Positions 35,781-47,185 of a stretch of 64,000 nucleotides of DNA are shown here, piece after piece. The notes under the pieces are model-generated. The model ran no database searches. It worked only from the letters and a program-made list of their open reading frames with translations, and was not told where the DNA came from. Each line of letters begins with the position of its first letter. Position 1 is the first letter of the stretch. The translations under genes were made by a program, and so were the position numbers. The DNA is from Oscarella lobularis. Its lineage: Eukaryota > Porifera > Homoscleromorpha > Homosclerophorida > Oscarellidae. The stretch covers positions 124,001 through 188,000 of the forward strand of contig NC_089175.1 of the NCBI RefSeq assembly GCF_947507565.1. Direction: 5' to 3'.

Positions 35781-38700
35781 CTAATTTTCCCGCAACACGC
35801 TGGGTTTTCTAAAGTCTCTACATGCAGTGGAATTTTTTTCCACTGGAAAGGGAGCCAAGGGTGGAGGAAGAGGAATCGAATTTAGATAAGCTAAGCCTTT
35901 CCGCTTTCCATCGTTCTCAATGCAATTACCAACCCTGGGAGACACGTCAACGTTTTCCTTTTGTGTGCCCGTCAACACGACACGTATAGAGCGTGTCAAA
36001 TCTTCTATATATTGATTCAAATCCCTCTGTCAAGAGGACGTATTTAGCAATTTTTTCCTACAAATGATTTTCTATACCGGCAGTGATTTGCGAAGATTTT
36101 CCATTGCCTCTTGAAGTGCTGGCTCCTTGGGAGAATGACTCACGACAGCCAGTTCGTTAGCGAACGCAAAAGAAATATTCGAATTGCCAAGAAAAGACGG
36201 GCCTGACCAAGACAAATTGCTGAACGAAACGACGGCCCTAGGTTTGAGGAAATTCTCCAATGCCAATTCCTAGGAACACAGAAGATCATCAAGGAATATC
36301 CCAATGGACAAACAAATGATTTACCTCTATTGTACCCCAGAACCGGATCGCCATGAGATGATTGAATGAATCAGTGATGAAAACCGTTTCAAATGGCTTG
36401 AGAGTCCTAAGAAAACAAAATTAAAACGAAGCTGTCTTTTCCAAAGCGTTGCCTACTTACACTCCATCGCGTTTTTGCATTCCACCGGTGACACAGGAAA
36501 ATACAACCATGCCAACGGTGTCGAATTCCTTAAAAGCAGGCAGAGCCGACTTTCCGTAGGCGCGGAGATCAGCCAGGCTAACCAACTAGTTGCATTGGAT
36601 AGAAAATCAGTCAAAAGTTGATTCGTCGTCGAGCTAACTCACCGTTCGAGGAGAAAACTCCTCTTTGAAATAGTCTTTTTGTTCGCGGTAAATAGTACGA
36701 CGGGTCGCAGTCAACTAAATAAAGAATTCGAGAGAATATACGTACGAATAAACGCAATATTACGAAAATGAAAGCCTTCAGTTGAGATTGCCTGCAGGTA
36801 CGACATTTGATAATTTTTTCAAAACACCCTATTGCACTTACCGAGCGGGCGACGCCATCAAATTGTATATTTTAAATCGCTTTCCTTCGGCTAAGGATTC
36901 TACGAGCTCAGTTGTGGGTCTCCACACGGAAAGCAGCGCGGTCAATGCTACATACAACAAAGCCGAATGAAACGAAGCCTACAAATCGCCTCTTACACTG
37001 TGTACCTTGATCGGAATCACGATGGCAACACGACACGCGAAGTCTCAACATCGTACTTACATCACGATCTTTTATATTCTACGAAAAGGGGGCCCTCTAG
37101 ACTAAGAGTCTTCTCTTTAGAGATCGTACCTCTGCGCCTTCTGATACAGCACGTCCGACAAATCTCTCCAACTCGGCTCTCTTTTCCTCTTCTCGTTTCA
37201 GTCGATAGTTGTCTATGAGCCTCTGCTGAGACACGCTCAACATAGCCTGAAAAATTGAACTGGCATAAACCGTATGTCTAACAAAGCTTTACTTCAAATC
37301 CAGTCGGGTCTGGAGCACTGAGCAACGCTTCGTGAATCGTTTCTCCACAATCAAGCTGCGATAAACGATACTTCTGAGTCCTCTTAGCATTCTGCCTTTT
37401 GACGCTTTCCTCCTCTGTAGACCCAAGTAAAAATAACCCACCAAAAACTTCCGCGATTCCTACCCGTTGCCCACTCTTTTTCCAGCTGACTTCGCACTCG
37501 AGCGTACAAGACATCGAGTCTCTTCTGCTTGGCATCGTAATGACGTCGCGCGACCTTGTCCTCCGCTCGAGCGCCGCGAAAAACGCGACTCCCATCGTCG
37601 AGTCTTTCAACCCACTAAAGAACAATTAAAAAAACGATTCCCCTATAGAATCCTCTTCACCTGCAAAGGATATCGTCTCTGAATAACGACGTCCACGCAT
37701 CCGACGAGACCCCCGTTTCCGTAGAGCGACCCAATGGGAAGATCAAAGGCGCGAGTCGAAGACAAATAGCCGAGTCGCGCGTACCACAGCGCTCGTCGAG
37801 TCGAATTCGCCGCCAACTTCAACCGCGCCGTCGACGGCAATTCGAGCGGGGGACACGCGTCGCCGAGACCGCGCAATTCCGCGCCGTACGTGCACAATTT
37901 CGTTCCGACGCCGATGGAACCGGATTTGATCATCGTCAAGAGAGGCGCGTCGAATTCGGCCGGAATTCCGTACCAACCGTCCGTCAATTCGACGTGAGCG
38001 TCGTCACTAGTCGACGGCGATCGTTCGAGCGCCTTTTCGAGCTTGTCGCGATGGATGGCCGAAATGCAGAGAACCATCGGTTTCGACGGAACGTCGTCGC
38101 GTTCGGCGATTTTTCGCAGGCACGATCGTTCGCTGCGATCCACTTCGCGATCGTAGCGATATTTCAACTCGAGTGCGACGCGATCGGGCGCGAGAAGACG
38201 AGCGGCGAAGTGCTCCGGAAAGGCGACTTCCATTGCAGCCAATTTCCAAACGATCCAACGATAGTGATTTCGAATCCAAGCGTCATCAATTAAACTCGAA
38301 TCGACGCCCGGTGTCGTATAGAAAGTCCTATGTACGCACAAGAAAGAAGTGATATGAAAAATTGGGAATTTTTTCCTCTCTCTTCACTTTATGAATTCTT
38401 CGATGCCGGCTTTTTTGTCGCCGCCGAGCTTTAGTAGACCGCCGTCGGTGAGACGAACGACTTGTTTGTCCGAGCAAACGGCCCGACTAAAAAAGGCGTC
38501 GCCGGGGAAACGAAACGCGACGGCACTACTACTCGAAACAGATAGAACGGTCGGGTGAACTCCAGATGACAGGAGCTGGAAGCCCAAGTGAGTATCGTCG
38601 TATGCATGTCGTGTGTGATCTTGAGCTTACCTCTGCTCTTGTGTAGTGTCCGGGTGGCTGGCCTTTCGTCAGGTCGAGTATGCTAAAGCGACGATTTGAT

Positions 38701-41700
38701 AAGCGTTTCGAAAGGAGAGATCCGGCGAGAGGCTTCACGGGAACCGACTACAAAGACAACATTTGAATTTTTCGTATACGTAGTCAAGTGACTATTACTT
38801 TTGTCGGCTGTACGACTGACTCTGGTGTGCTAGCGGTCACCACCGTGCAAACAGGTTGCTTTTTTATCGCGGATGCAGACTGTTTAGCCCTCGTTTTATT
38901 TTCCGTAACTTTGTACGGCGTTTTAAACGACGACGACGACTTGACTTTCGACGTCGCCGCGCGGTCGGGAGCTTTCGATCTGGGAGCTGCTGACGGCGAC
39001 GATAGGAACGGCGCGAGATAAGATCGCTTAGCAAGGCTAAAAAAATAAAAAACCCTATCACAGCATACTTCCGCGCAATGAATATACCCTCCAGTCGAAT
39101 GACGACGAGAAAACGGTTGAGGAAGCAGCGGCGTTCCAAAACTCGAGCCAAGCTTCGGCCGTCGATCGTACTTGAACGCCGACGGATAGGAAATTGACGG
39201 CGAAGACAATCTCTGACGATCGTTTGACGACGATGACGGCGGCCCAGCGACGACGACACGACGTACCCTGTCAGACGACAACATTTTCGCCCTGTCGTCA
39301 CTCGACGTTTCCTCGACGACCCGTCGCTCCTGAAGCCGAACCAATTTCAACGAATCCTCGGAAACGTCGACTTTTCGACCGGAAGCCGTTTGAAATAGAG
39401 GAGACGACTTTACAGGGGATGGTGTTGTAGAATTGTGAAGAATGCTTCTCGCTTTAGCCAACGATTCTTCGGAGAACGTCACCTTACGTCCCGATGCCGT
39501 GTTAAATCCTTTAAAAGAGCAGATTCCGTCGTCGCCTTTATCGTCGAGAACGCGTCTCGCACGCTCTAGCGACTCTTCCGAAACGTCGTCGACCTTTCTC
39601 CCGGACGCAGTTTGAAAACCAGTAAAGCCCGAAGTCGACTTCACCGGAACGTCGCGATCTCCGGAGAAACACGCGTCCCCGTCGTCCAATTTCCGTCTCG
39701 CCGCCTCGATAGCTTCATCGGAGACGGTCACCGTCTTTCCCGATGCCGTAGCGAAGCCTCGAAACGAAGAAGACGCTGGCGGCGGCGGCGGCGTCGTTTC
39801 ATCTTTCGAATTCGACTCCGTTAACGAAATTCCGGCTTCGTCTTCTCGCAGCATCGCCTGCAAGCTCTCCTCGATTTCTCGTCGACTTTCCGGCAAAGTC
39901 TCGTCGTTCTCGTCGTCGGCGACGCACGCCTCCGCCAATTCTCGCGCTTCCGTATCCGACAGATTCACGGTAGACGAATTCGTCGTCGTCGTTGCGCCGT
40001 TAGATTCGGATTCTATTAGACTTTTAGCCCTATCCATTGCTTCGTCGGAAACGCTAATAGCCTTGCCCGATGCCGTCGAGAAACCCGTACCGGGAAACGG
40101 ATTTCCTTTAGCTTTGTCCTCTTCGCTTTCCATGAGTAGTTTCTTCGCCTTTGCCAGAGCATCTTTCGACACGGATATCGTTTTCCCCGACGCCGTAGCG
40201 AAACCAACTCCCTTCTTTTTGACTTCAACGTCGCCACTTTCTTCTAAGAGCGATTTCGCTCTCGTGATCGACTCTCTTGACACGGAAATCGTTTGACCCG
40301 ATGCAGTAGCGAATCCCGTCCCCGCCGTCAATTTATCACAGCCAATTTTTTCCAAATCAGATTCTATGAGCGTTTTCGCTGTCGTCATGGTTTCGTGCGA
40401 AACGGAAATCTTAGAAAAACCCGTCTTAACAACCTTAGCCTCTCTAGCCTCATCATCCTCAGAAACTTTCTTCAACAACGGTGGCGACGATGATAGCCTC
40501 TTTCTGCGCAATCCAACCCGATAGCCAAGTGGCGGTTGGACGACTGACGTGTCGTCGCCGGACGTGCTCATTGAAACGTCACATCCAGAATCTTGACCAA
40601 TTGTCGCGTTGTCGTCAAATGTAAGTCGCTTTCTCCCAAGTCCAGTTCTTCGCGCTCTTCTCAAAACTCGAGATTCTTCCAAAGACTTCACAGATAGAGT
40701 GCCTCCACTCAACGAATCTTCGCTCTCTTTAATATTTCGAGATTCTTGCGAAGACTTCACAGATAGAGTGCCTCCATTTGACAATTCCAATGAATTCCCT
40801 AATGAATTTTCTCTCCTTGGTGGTCTAAACGTCGCCTGTCTTTTAACAAACAGCGCTGGAGATCCATCGCAATTCTCTTTCCCTACTTCCTCTTTGCGTG
40901 ATGCTCCTCCCCCTCCCCCTCCATTTATCTGACTGCTCGTCGGATAGGCAAACGATTTCAATTCTACGCTCTTTTTGACGGCGGCCTTAAATTTATCCGA
41001 CACTAAAGGAGTCGACGTTCCATTTGGAAGAACAAGGAGGTCATCGTCAGCTTCGGTCATCATGGCAAGCAAAGTGCTATCTGTTAACGAATCCTCCTCC
41101 AGTGTCTCTTGAACAAAAGGTCTCGAAATAGCCTTGTGTAGAAAATATCCAATAAAAATAATCTGTATTTTAATTCAATCTTACCGGTTTCTTAGCAGAG
41201 GGACCGAAGAGAAAATCATCTATATCCACGGGTAGAGGAGAAATGCTAGAGAGTCTACTTTCACTATCAATAGTCGTGTCTGAAAAAAAAAGGGGGCCCC
41301 ACTAATACTGATTGATTAATTAGGATAATTCACCGTATACCGTTCATCGGTTCTGGTTGAATTGGTGTTCGAACGCTCTCCCAATTGACGGGCGGCGTGG
41401 CTAGGGAATCGGACCAGCGAAATGTTTGACTACCGGGAGTAGCGAATGACTGAAAAGGAGACAGTTCGATAGGAAAATTTTTCGTGATCTCTACGTTTCT
41501 ACTTCTTCGCTTGTCTGTGTTTCTAGAGAGGAACGAAGACGACGTGCGTGACGGGTCTTGTACAAAAGAAGGGGGCGTGTCGCTCACCTTTGGCCGCTGG
41601 CGTGCGATTTCTCAACGTTTCGTCGGCTCTTGCGTCATTTTCGGCAACTTCTGAGGCAATGGAATCGTCGCTAGACGCTGTAACAACAACAAGAGCCCAT

Positions 41701-41847
41701 CGCACGGAGGAAAACGAACGCATCGAGGACTTTACCCGCCGAGAAGAGACTCTGGGAGCGCAGAAACGATTCGTCGTCACCAGGCGCGTCCTTTTCGCCG
41801 TCACCGATCGATATCGACGCGTCGAGAGGCTCGATTCGTTCACTCAT
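35781..41847 (-). CDS. BRCA2: BRCA2 homologue, complete
   Basis: Twenty exons (41736-41847, 41588-41677, 41341-41490, 41185-41279, 39088-41132, 38799-39036, 38631-38747, 38388-38575, 37661-38327, 37464-37614, 37293-37414, 37130-37246, 37006-37078, 36842-36947, 36764-36791, 36643-36714, 36461-36585, 36325-36406, 36078-36269, 35781-36026) give 1671 aa, half the human length. The N-terminus keeps the FRW-SDSLATPP block. Exon 5 (2045 bp, the counterpart of the large vertebrate exon) holds seven clear BRC repeats (G-F-x-T-A-S-G-[KRQ], roughly residues 420-730) and one degenerate repeat before them; these bind RAD51. Exons 8-20 encode the DNA-binding domain: helical domain (NHYRWIVWKLAAME), OB1 (ELTDGWYGIP), OB2 with a charged tower region, and OB3. 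The C-terminal LNSIPLPPPL motif is also conserved. It mediates homologous recombination in the nucleus. No PALB2-type W-x-x-L motif is evident near the N-terminus. Confidence 0.96.
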
Positions 41848-41922
41848 GACAAACTCCCGACGAAAAGTAGCGCGTAAGGAAGTTCCCGTATATATATATA
41901 CGTACACACTGTAAGAACAATT

Positions 41923-44168
41923 TTAGTAGCGCTTTCGCTTCAAAATCTCCGGCTTCCATTCGACAGGATGACTTTCCTCAGTCTAAAAAAACGAATAAAA
42001 AATTAATAAATCAAAAAGTGGTCATATGATCTCACAGCTGATTCATCTTCTCGGTATATTTTAATTGATTTGTCTGATTCGCACGTGATCAGTCGGGTGC
42101 CGCTCATGTCGTACGTACTAGCAAAGATTCCCGCTTCGCTGTCCAACGACCCCGGCTGCACCAATGACTGAATCCTTTGAAAATTGTACCCAGTCTTCCA
42201 GTCCCAAAAGTGAAGCGTCCCATTATCAGCTAAAAACAGCGCCAATAATTTTTTAATTATTTAATTATTTAATCCATACCTCCTGACACCAATACGTTGT
42301 CTGAATTCAAGGCAAGTGTATTCACTATGGCATTATGCCCAGAGAGATTCTGAATAAAGTTTCCTTCAGGGAGTTTCCACTGTTTTATATTATCAGCTGA
42401 ACCAGACGCAAAAGTAAATCTAATTAAATATATTTTATTTCCCCAATTAATTAATCCGGTGTATCTTTTTCTTACTCTGACGGATGAAGAGCAACGGAAC
42501 GAATGCTCTTCTTATGATTCGTCAACGTGCACATGGATTTTCCCGCCGCCAAATCCCACAGTCGTATCGTGCTGTCATGACTACCAGTTATCACTTGGGG
42601 ATCGACGGCCTGCGATTTGATCGTCGCAACCGTGTTCGTGTGACCGGCGAGCGTGTGAATACACGCCTTCGTGCGTATATCCCAAACCTAAAAAATAAAT
42701 AAATAAATAAATAATTAATTTAAAAATATTTCTTTTCTTACTCGTCCTGTCGAGTCTCGTCCACATGACAACAAGACGTCGATCGTTGGATGAAGGTTGA
42801 CTGCGTAAACAGCGCTCAAATGACCGTGATAATGCCTAATCACCTATAGGATTATTTCCTCAACTAAAATTTTAGCTACACTGTTTCCTCCCCTACTTTG
42901 TTGTACTCCAAGTCCCAGCATTTCACCTGCTTGTCTTCGCCGCATGAAAAGAGATAAGGCTGGCGTTCGCTCACAGCTAAACCTCGCACGGAGCTAATGT
43001 GACCCGTTAGAGACAACTTCAACGTTCCACTAGCCAAATCCCAAATCTAGAACCAAAAAAAGAGTCCCATATGTATTATAATTGTGAAATTCAAATTAGA
43101 CCTTTATTGTTCGATCAGCTGACCCAGTTGCAAACCACTCATTGGTTGGATCGACAGCGACACATCGAACCCAGCCAGTATGCCCACTCAATACCTAATA
43201 TGAATCTCAATTAAATAATAATCATTACCATTGATTCTATATACTTACTCTCATTAATTTCCATGGTGGATGCCACTGTGGTTTCGGCATCGTCGGCGCC
43301 TTGCGAGGAACGAGCGCTTGCTTCGTACCACCACTACCATAAACAGCAACCAGAGCCTTCATAATAAATAAATAAATAAATACATAAGATAATTTTAATT
43401 AGAATTTTGCCTACTTTTGATCCAGTGGGTGCAATTCTCTCTTTCCCCCCAGACGACATTGCCTTCTGATGAATACTTGATATGCCGTGAGACTGCTTTG
43501 CTCTTTCCACACTAACAATAAATAAGAAGTAATAGTAGTCAACAGAATATTTTTAATTAAAAATTGGCTTACTCTGTTTCGCTTGGCGGCAACGCTTTGA
43601 GAAGTCGTTGAGCAGCGCGAGCCGAAGGCTCAGCTCGCTTCGCCGTTTCCGACGTCAAAGCCACGCCTAATTATTAAAATTAATTCAATTAAAAATTAGA
43701 TAAATTAAGTGTCATTTTAAAATTAAAAATTGAATTGATCTTTTACCGGGTGCCGACGGATAATCGTGCGTGCCCTTGATAATCGTCTCCGTTTCGGGAA
43801 TCGCGTCTCGCTTTCCGACGTCCAACGCTGCCTTTGCCGTTTGCTCGCTTGGAAGCGGAAGCTCGTCTTTCACGAGATCGTATTCGTCGCGAATTTTACA
43901 CGCCATTTTGATTCTGAGGCTGCGATATGCACGTAGGGTTGTCGAAAGGTGCTCGAGACGTGCGAAATTCGCGCTGTACCTCGTCGGATCTTCGGGAGGG
44001 ACGGCGCCGTAGTCGGAAAGGAACATATCGTGCGTTCGCTTCAGCGAACGAAAGACGAGCGTGTGTATCGAATGCTTCGTAACGTCCTAATAGGAACGAC
44101 GTCTGCGAGTCGCAAGTGGTGCAGTTTCGAAGCGATTTTACCGTGTTTGACTCTGCTGTGGCAGCCAT
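41923..44168 (-). CDS. PLRG1: Pleiotropic regulator 1 (spliceosomal WD40 protein)
   Basis: Twelve exons join in frame to 538 codons plus stop: 44142-44168, 43747-44086, 43573-43666, 43415-43511, 43249-43356, 43102-43194, 42897-43046, 42742-42843, 42476-42687, 42280-42419, 42036-42229, 41923-41982. The N-terminus [18 protein letters not shown], the [16 protein letters not shown] linker, seven WD40 blades (such as VRCVAVDP...SADRTIKIWD) and the C-terminus [11 protein letters not shown] match PLRG1 (514 aa in human) almost along their length. PLRG1 is a core member of the PRP19/CDC5L complex that activates the spliceosome. The first exon codes only nine residues. The stop lies 75 bp upstream of the BRCA2 start, on the same strand, so BRCA2's promoter must overlap the PLRG1 3' end or its transcript. 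Confidence 0.96.
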
Positions 44169-44690
44169 GCTTGTCGAAGTTGATATCAACCGGCGTAAAA
44201 TCCGCGCGCGAGATTGTCAGAGACACAAAAGAAAGAGGCGTCCAGAATCCACGTGTAGTCGAAAAACAAGGAGCCGCCATTGTTTTAGCGCCATAGCCCT
44301 GCCTCCTAAGAAATCACGTGTAAAATTGGCGCGAAAAATTTTAGTCGGTACTACAGTAATACATTTTATGGATCAGTTTGCGTGCACGGGTCTTTTGAAA
44401 GACGCTCGTTCCTTTTTTTGCACGTCGACGCACCGTAAATATAAATGCGTTCATCTGTCAGCTGCCTATGCAACGCGCGTTTGCAGAGAAGTAGAAAAAT
44501 TAAACGTCCAAAAGAGCGGCGTTCGCAGTTTTCGCAGCTAAGTTTTACCTGCTAACGCACGCTCTAGAGGTCCCGACTTTTTTAGCTTCTTCGCCCGTAT
44601 CTGAAACTGAGACCGGAAGTACGAGACGAATTGAGAGCAATCTGGTCTTCCGTCAGTGTCTCGTGACATCGCGTCATTCCCTTCTCCCCA
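44169..44690. other. Divergent PLRG1 / GPR143-like intergenic region
   Basis: 522 bp between two divergent starts. A 141-codon plus-strand frame (44116-44541) overlaps PLRG1 exon 1 antisense and has no family resemblance. The stretch 44598-44680 (GAAACTGAGACCGGAA through GTCTCGTGACATC) is repeated upstream of the second receptor at 45919-45989, so this is the duplicated 5' flank or UTR. Confidence 0.5.
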
Positions 44691-45785
44691 ATGGCGTCCC
44701 CAGAGGGTGAATCGTTCTACTGCATCACTCTAGGGACCTTATCAGAAGAGAGAGGCCAACTGTACGCCTATGCAAGCATAGGAACGGCGTTCCTCGGCTT
44801 CATCGGTTCCCTGCTCCAAATTATCGCCTGGTATCCAAGTCGCAGACAACGTGGAACAAACGAAAGCAACAACTCCGAGCCTCACGCGTCAATTATCTTC
44901 TGGCTCGCCGTATCCGACTACTTCGCCTGTGTGCTCGTCATTGTGAAGAGCGTCGCCTTTCTGCTCATACAGCGACCCGATCCAAAGACAGTCGACTACC
45001 AGCCTGTCTATACCTATTACAGACTCTGGGGAATTCCTGTTGAGTATGTTGAACGCTACTTTTACGTGTGTACCTACCTGTGGACGTTTTGCTATGCCGT
45101 CAACATGCTGCTTGATCAGAAGGGTCGTCAACCTAACCAACGCTATTATCACTTTGTGTGGCTTATTTCTGCTCTTCTCACTGGCACGAGCATCTTCTTG
45201 ATTCTCTACGAGCGCAAAGGCGTCTGTACTGTGTGCGATCGACTTCAATATTCATATATCACGTCATATTGGGTGCCCTTGGCTCTCGTGATGATTGGAA
45301 ATCCAATTCTCTATGCAGCGAGTCTCCGTCGCTATAAGAAGAACCTTCGAGAACGCGGCAGGTACACTACGACACAATGGAAACAATTTGACGCAGCTAA
45401 ATCCAAATTTATTGCTATGATCCTTGTTTTCTATTTCTGCTGGTGGACGAGTTTCCTGGTGCTCGGCGTTAGCGTGAGCGAGAGCTGTAAGCCGAAAGGA
45501 GAGTTCCACGGCACCCTGCTCATTATCAGTGCCTTCTTTAATCCACTCCAGGGACTGCTCAACTGGTTCGTCTACGGAAAAACCGACTGTTTCGAACGAC
45601 TAAGATCTTTTCGATATTACCTACTGAGTGAAGATGAGAATATCAAGAGATCAAGACAAAGCTCCGAGTCAGTTCCGTCGCCACCAGTATCAAGACAAGA
45701 TACACCCCTGTCTCTTCCAAACAATAGCGAGCTAATTCAAAGTGGATCGTATGAAGCAACAAGTGAAGAAAACGCTTTCGTGTAA
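44691..45785 (+). CDS. GPR143-like: GPR143/OA1-like receptor, copy 1
   Basis: Intronless, 364 aa, seven hydrophobic segments. It resembles GPR143 rather than the rhodopsin family: the FCYAV motif after TM3-like YVCTYLW, PLALVMIGNPILY in TM5, the GRYTTTQWKQ loop (GPR143 has GIYTEN-ERR), the CWWTSF TM6 and the AFFNPLQGLLNWFVYG TM7. In vertebrates GPR143 is a pigment-organelle receptor for L-DOPA; here the ligand and location are unknown. The C-tail is Ser-rich (SSESVPSPPVSRQDTPLSL) and could be phosphorylated. The start MASPEGESF is shared with copy 2. Confidence 0.85.
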   Translation: MASPEGESFYCITLGTLSEERGQLYAYASIGTAFLGFIGSLLQIIAWYPSRRQRGTNESNNSEPHASIIFWLAVSDYFACVLVIVKSVAFLLIQRPDPKTVDYQPVYTYYRLWGIPVEYVERYFYVCTYLWTFCYAVNMLLDQKGRQPNQRYYHFVWLISALLTGTSIFLILYERKGVCTVCDRLQYSYITSYWVPLALVMIGNPILYAASLRRYKKNLRERGRYTTTQWKQFDAAKSKFIAMILVFYFCWWTSFLVLGVSVSESCKPKGEFHGTLLIISAFFNPLQGLLNWFVYGKTDCFERLRSFRYYLLSEDENIKRSRQSSESVPSPPVSRQDTPLSLPNNSELIQSGSYEATSEENAFV

Positions 45786-46019
45786 ACATTGTTGACTCTA
45801 ATGACGTAAAGAAAGTAGACGAATTCTTTTTTCATATAATATCTTACCTCTAGAGGTCTCGTCTCACTTTCTCTCACTTTTTTAGCTGCTGTACACTTTT
45901 TCGACGCTTTCCTGGCCGAAACTGAGACCGGAAACAGGAAGCACGTGCTGAGAGTGAAACCCTGTCTTCTGTCAGTGTCTCGTGACATCCCCGCCACAAG
46001 CGGAACACCTGCTCTCCCC

Positions 46020-47057
46020 ATGGCGTCACCAGAAGGCGAATCGTTCTACTGCATCACTCTAGGGACCTTATCAGAAGAGAGAGGCCAACTGTACGCCTAT
46101 GCAAGCATAGGAACGGCTTTCCTCGGCTTCATCGGCTCCCTCCTCCAAATTGTCGCCTGGTATCCAAGTCTCAGACAACATGAGACAAACGAAAGCAACA
46201 GGTCATTACAGCCTCACGCTTCAATTATCTTCTGGCTTGCTGTATCCGACTACTTGGCCTGTGTGCTCGTCATTGTGAAGAGCATCGCCTTTCTGCTTAT
46301 TCAGCGACCTGATCCACAAGAGACAGTTGACTATAAGGCTGTCTATTCATCTTACAGGCTCTGGGGCATTCCTGTTGAGTACGCGGAACGCTACTTTTAC
46401 GTGTGTACCTACCTGTGGACGTTTTGCTATGCCGTCGACGTGCTGCTCACTCTGAAGAATCGTCAACCAAAAAAACGCTATTATCATTTGGTGTGGCTTA
46501 TTTCTGCTCTTCTCACTGGCACAAGCGTCTTTTGGATTCTCTACGAGCGCACAAGCAGATGCACGGTGTGCAATCGACTTCAATATTCATATATCACGTC
46601 TTTTTGGGTGCCCTTGGCTCTCGTGATGATTGGAAATCCAATTCTCTATGCAGCGAGTCTCCATCGCTATAACAAGAACCTTCGAGAACGCGGCAGGTAC
46701 ACTACAACACAATGGCAACAATTTGACGCAGCTAAATCCAAATTTGTTGCTATGATCATTGTTTTCTACTTCTGCTGGTGGACGAGTTTCCTGGTGCTCG
46801 GCGTTAGCGTGAGCGAGAGCTGCAAGCCGAAAGGAGAGTTCCACGGCACCATGCTCATTATCAGTGCCTTCTTCAATCCACTCCAGGGATTGCTCAATTG
46901 GTTCGTCTACGGAAAAACCGACTGTTTCGAGCGGCTGAAATCTCTTCGATATCACCTACTGAGACGCAGCTCAGTTCTGTCGTCATCAGTCTCAAGAGAA
47001 GATACGCCTCTGTCTCTTCCGGAGGATAACGAGTGTATCGTACGAAGCAGCAAGTGA
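46020..47057 (+). CDS. GPR143-like: GPR143/OA1-like receptor, copy 2
   Basis: Intronless, 345 aa from MASPEGESF. An in-frame upstream ATG at 45945 would add 25 residues, but that segment corresponds to copy 1's 5' flank, so it is not used here. It is close to copy 1 throughout the membrane core, with a shortened tail (SSVLSSSVSREDTPLSL). The gene follows copy 1 by 234 bp with a duplicated 5' flank, indicating a recent tandem duplication. Confidence 0.85.
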   Translation: MASPEGESFYCITLGTLSEERGQLYAYASIGTAFLGFIGSLLQIVAWYPSLRQHETNESNRSLQPHASIIFWLAVSDYLACVLVIVKSIAFLLIQRPDPQETVDYKAVYSSYRLWGIPVEYAERYFYVCTYLWTFCYAVDVLLTLKNRQPKKRYYHLVWLISALLTGTSVFWILYERTSRCTVCNRLQYSYITSFWVPLALVMIGNPILYAASLHRYNKNLRERGRYTTTQWQQFDAAKSKFVAMIIVFYFCWWTSFLVLGVSVSESCKPKGEFHGTMLIISAFFNPLQGLLNWFVYGKTDCFERLKSLRYHLLRRSSVLSSSVSREDTPLSLPEDNECIVRSSK

Positions 47058-47185
47058 AGAAGTCATCTTGGTGTAAACCTTTCATGACTCTAATGACGTC
47101 AAGAAAGTAGACGAGTTCCTTACCACTCCCACTTTGTCCCCACGAGACTTGTTGTATTGCGTTGTGAAACATTCCCCCGCCGGCG

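Noticed and set aside
41523-41843. 106-codon minus frame over the BRCA2 5' end
   Set aside because: Overlaps BRCA2 exons 1-3 in a different frame; splicing exon 1 (41736-41847) to exon 2 gives the BRCA2 frame that connects onward.
44116-44541. 141-codon plus frame over the PLRG1 5' end
   Set aside because: Antisense to PLRG1 exon 1 and promoter, with no family resemblance and no conserved counterpart upstream of the second receptor.
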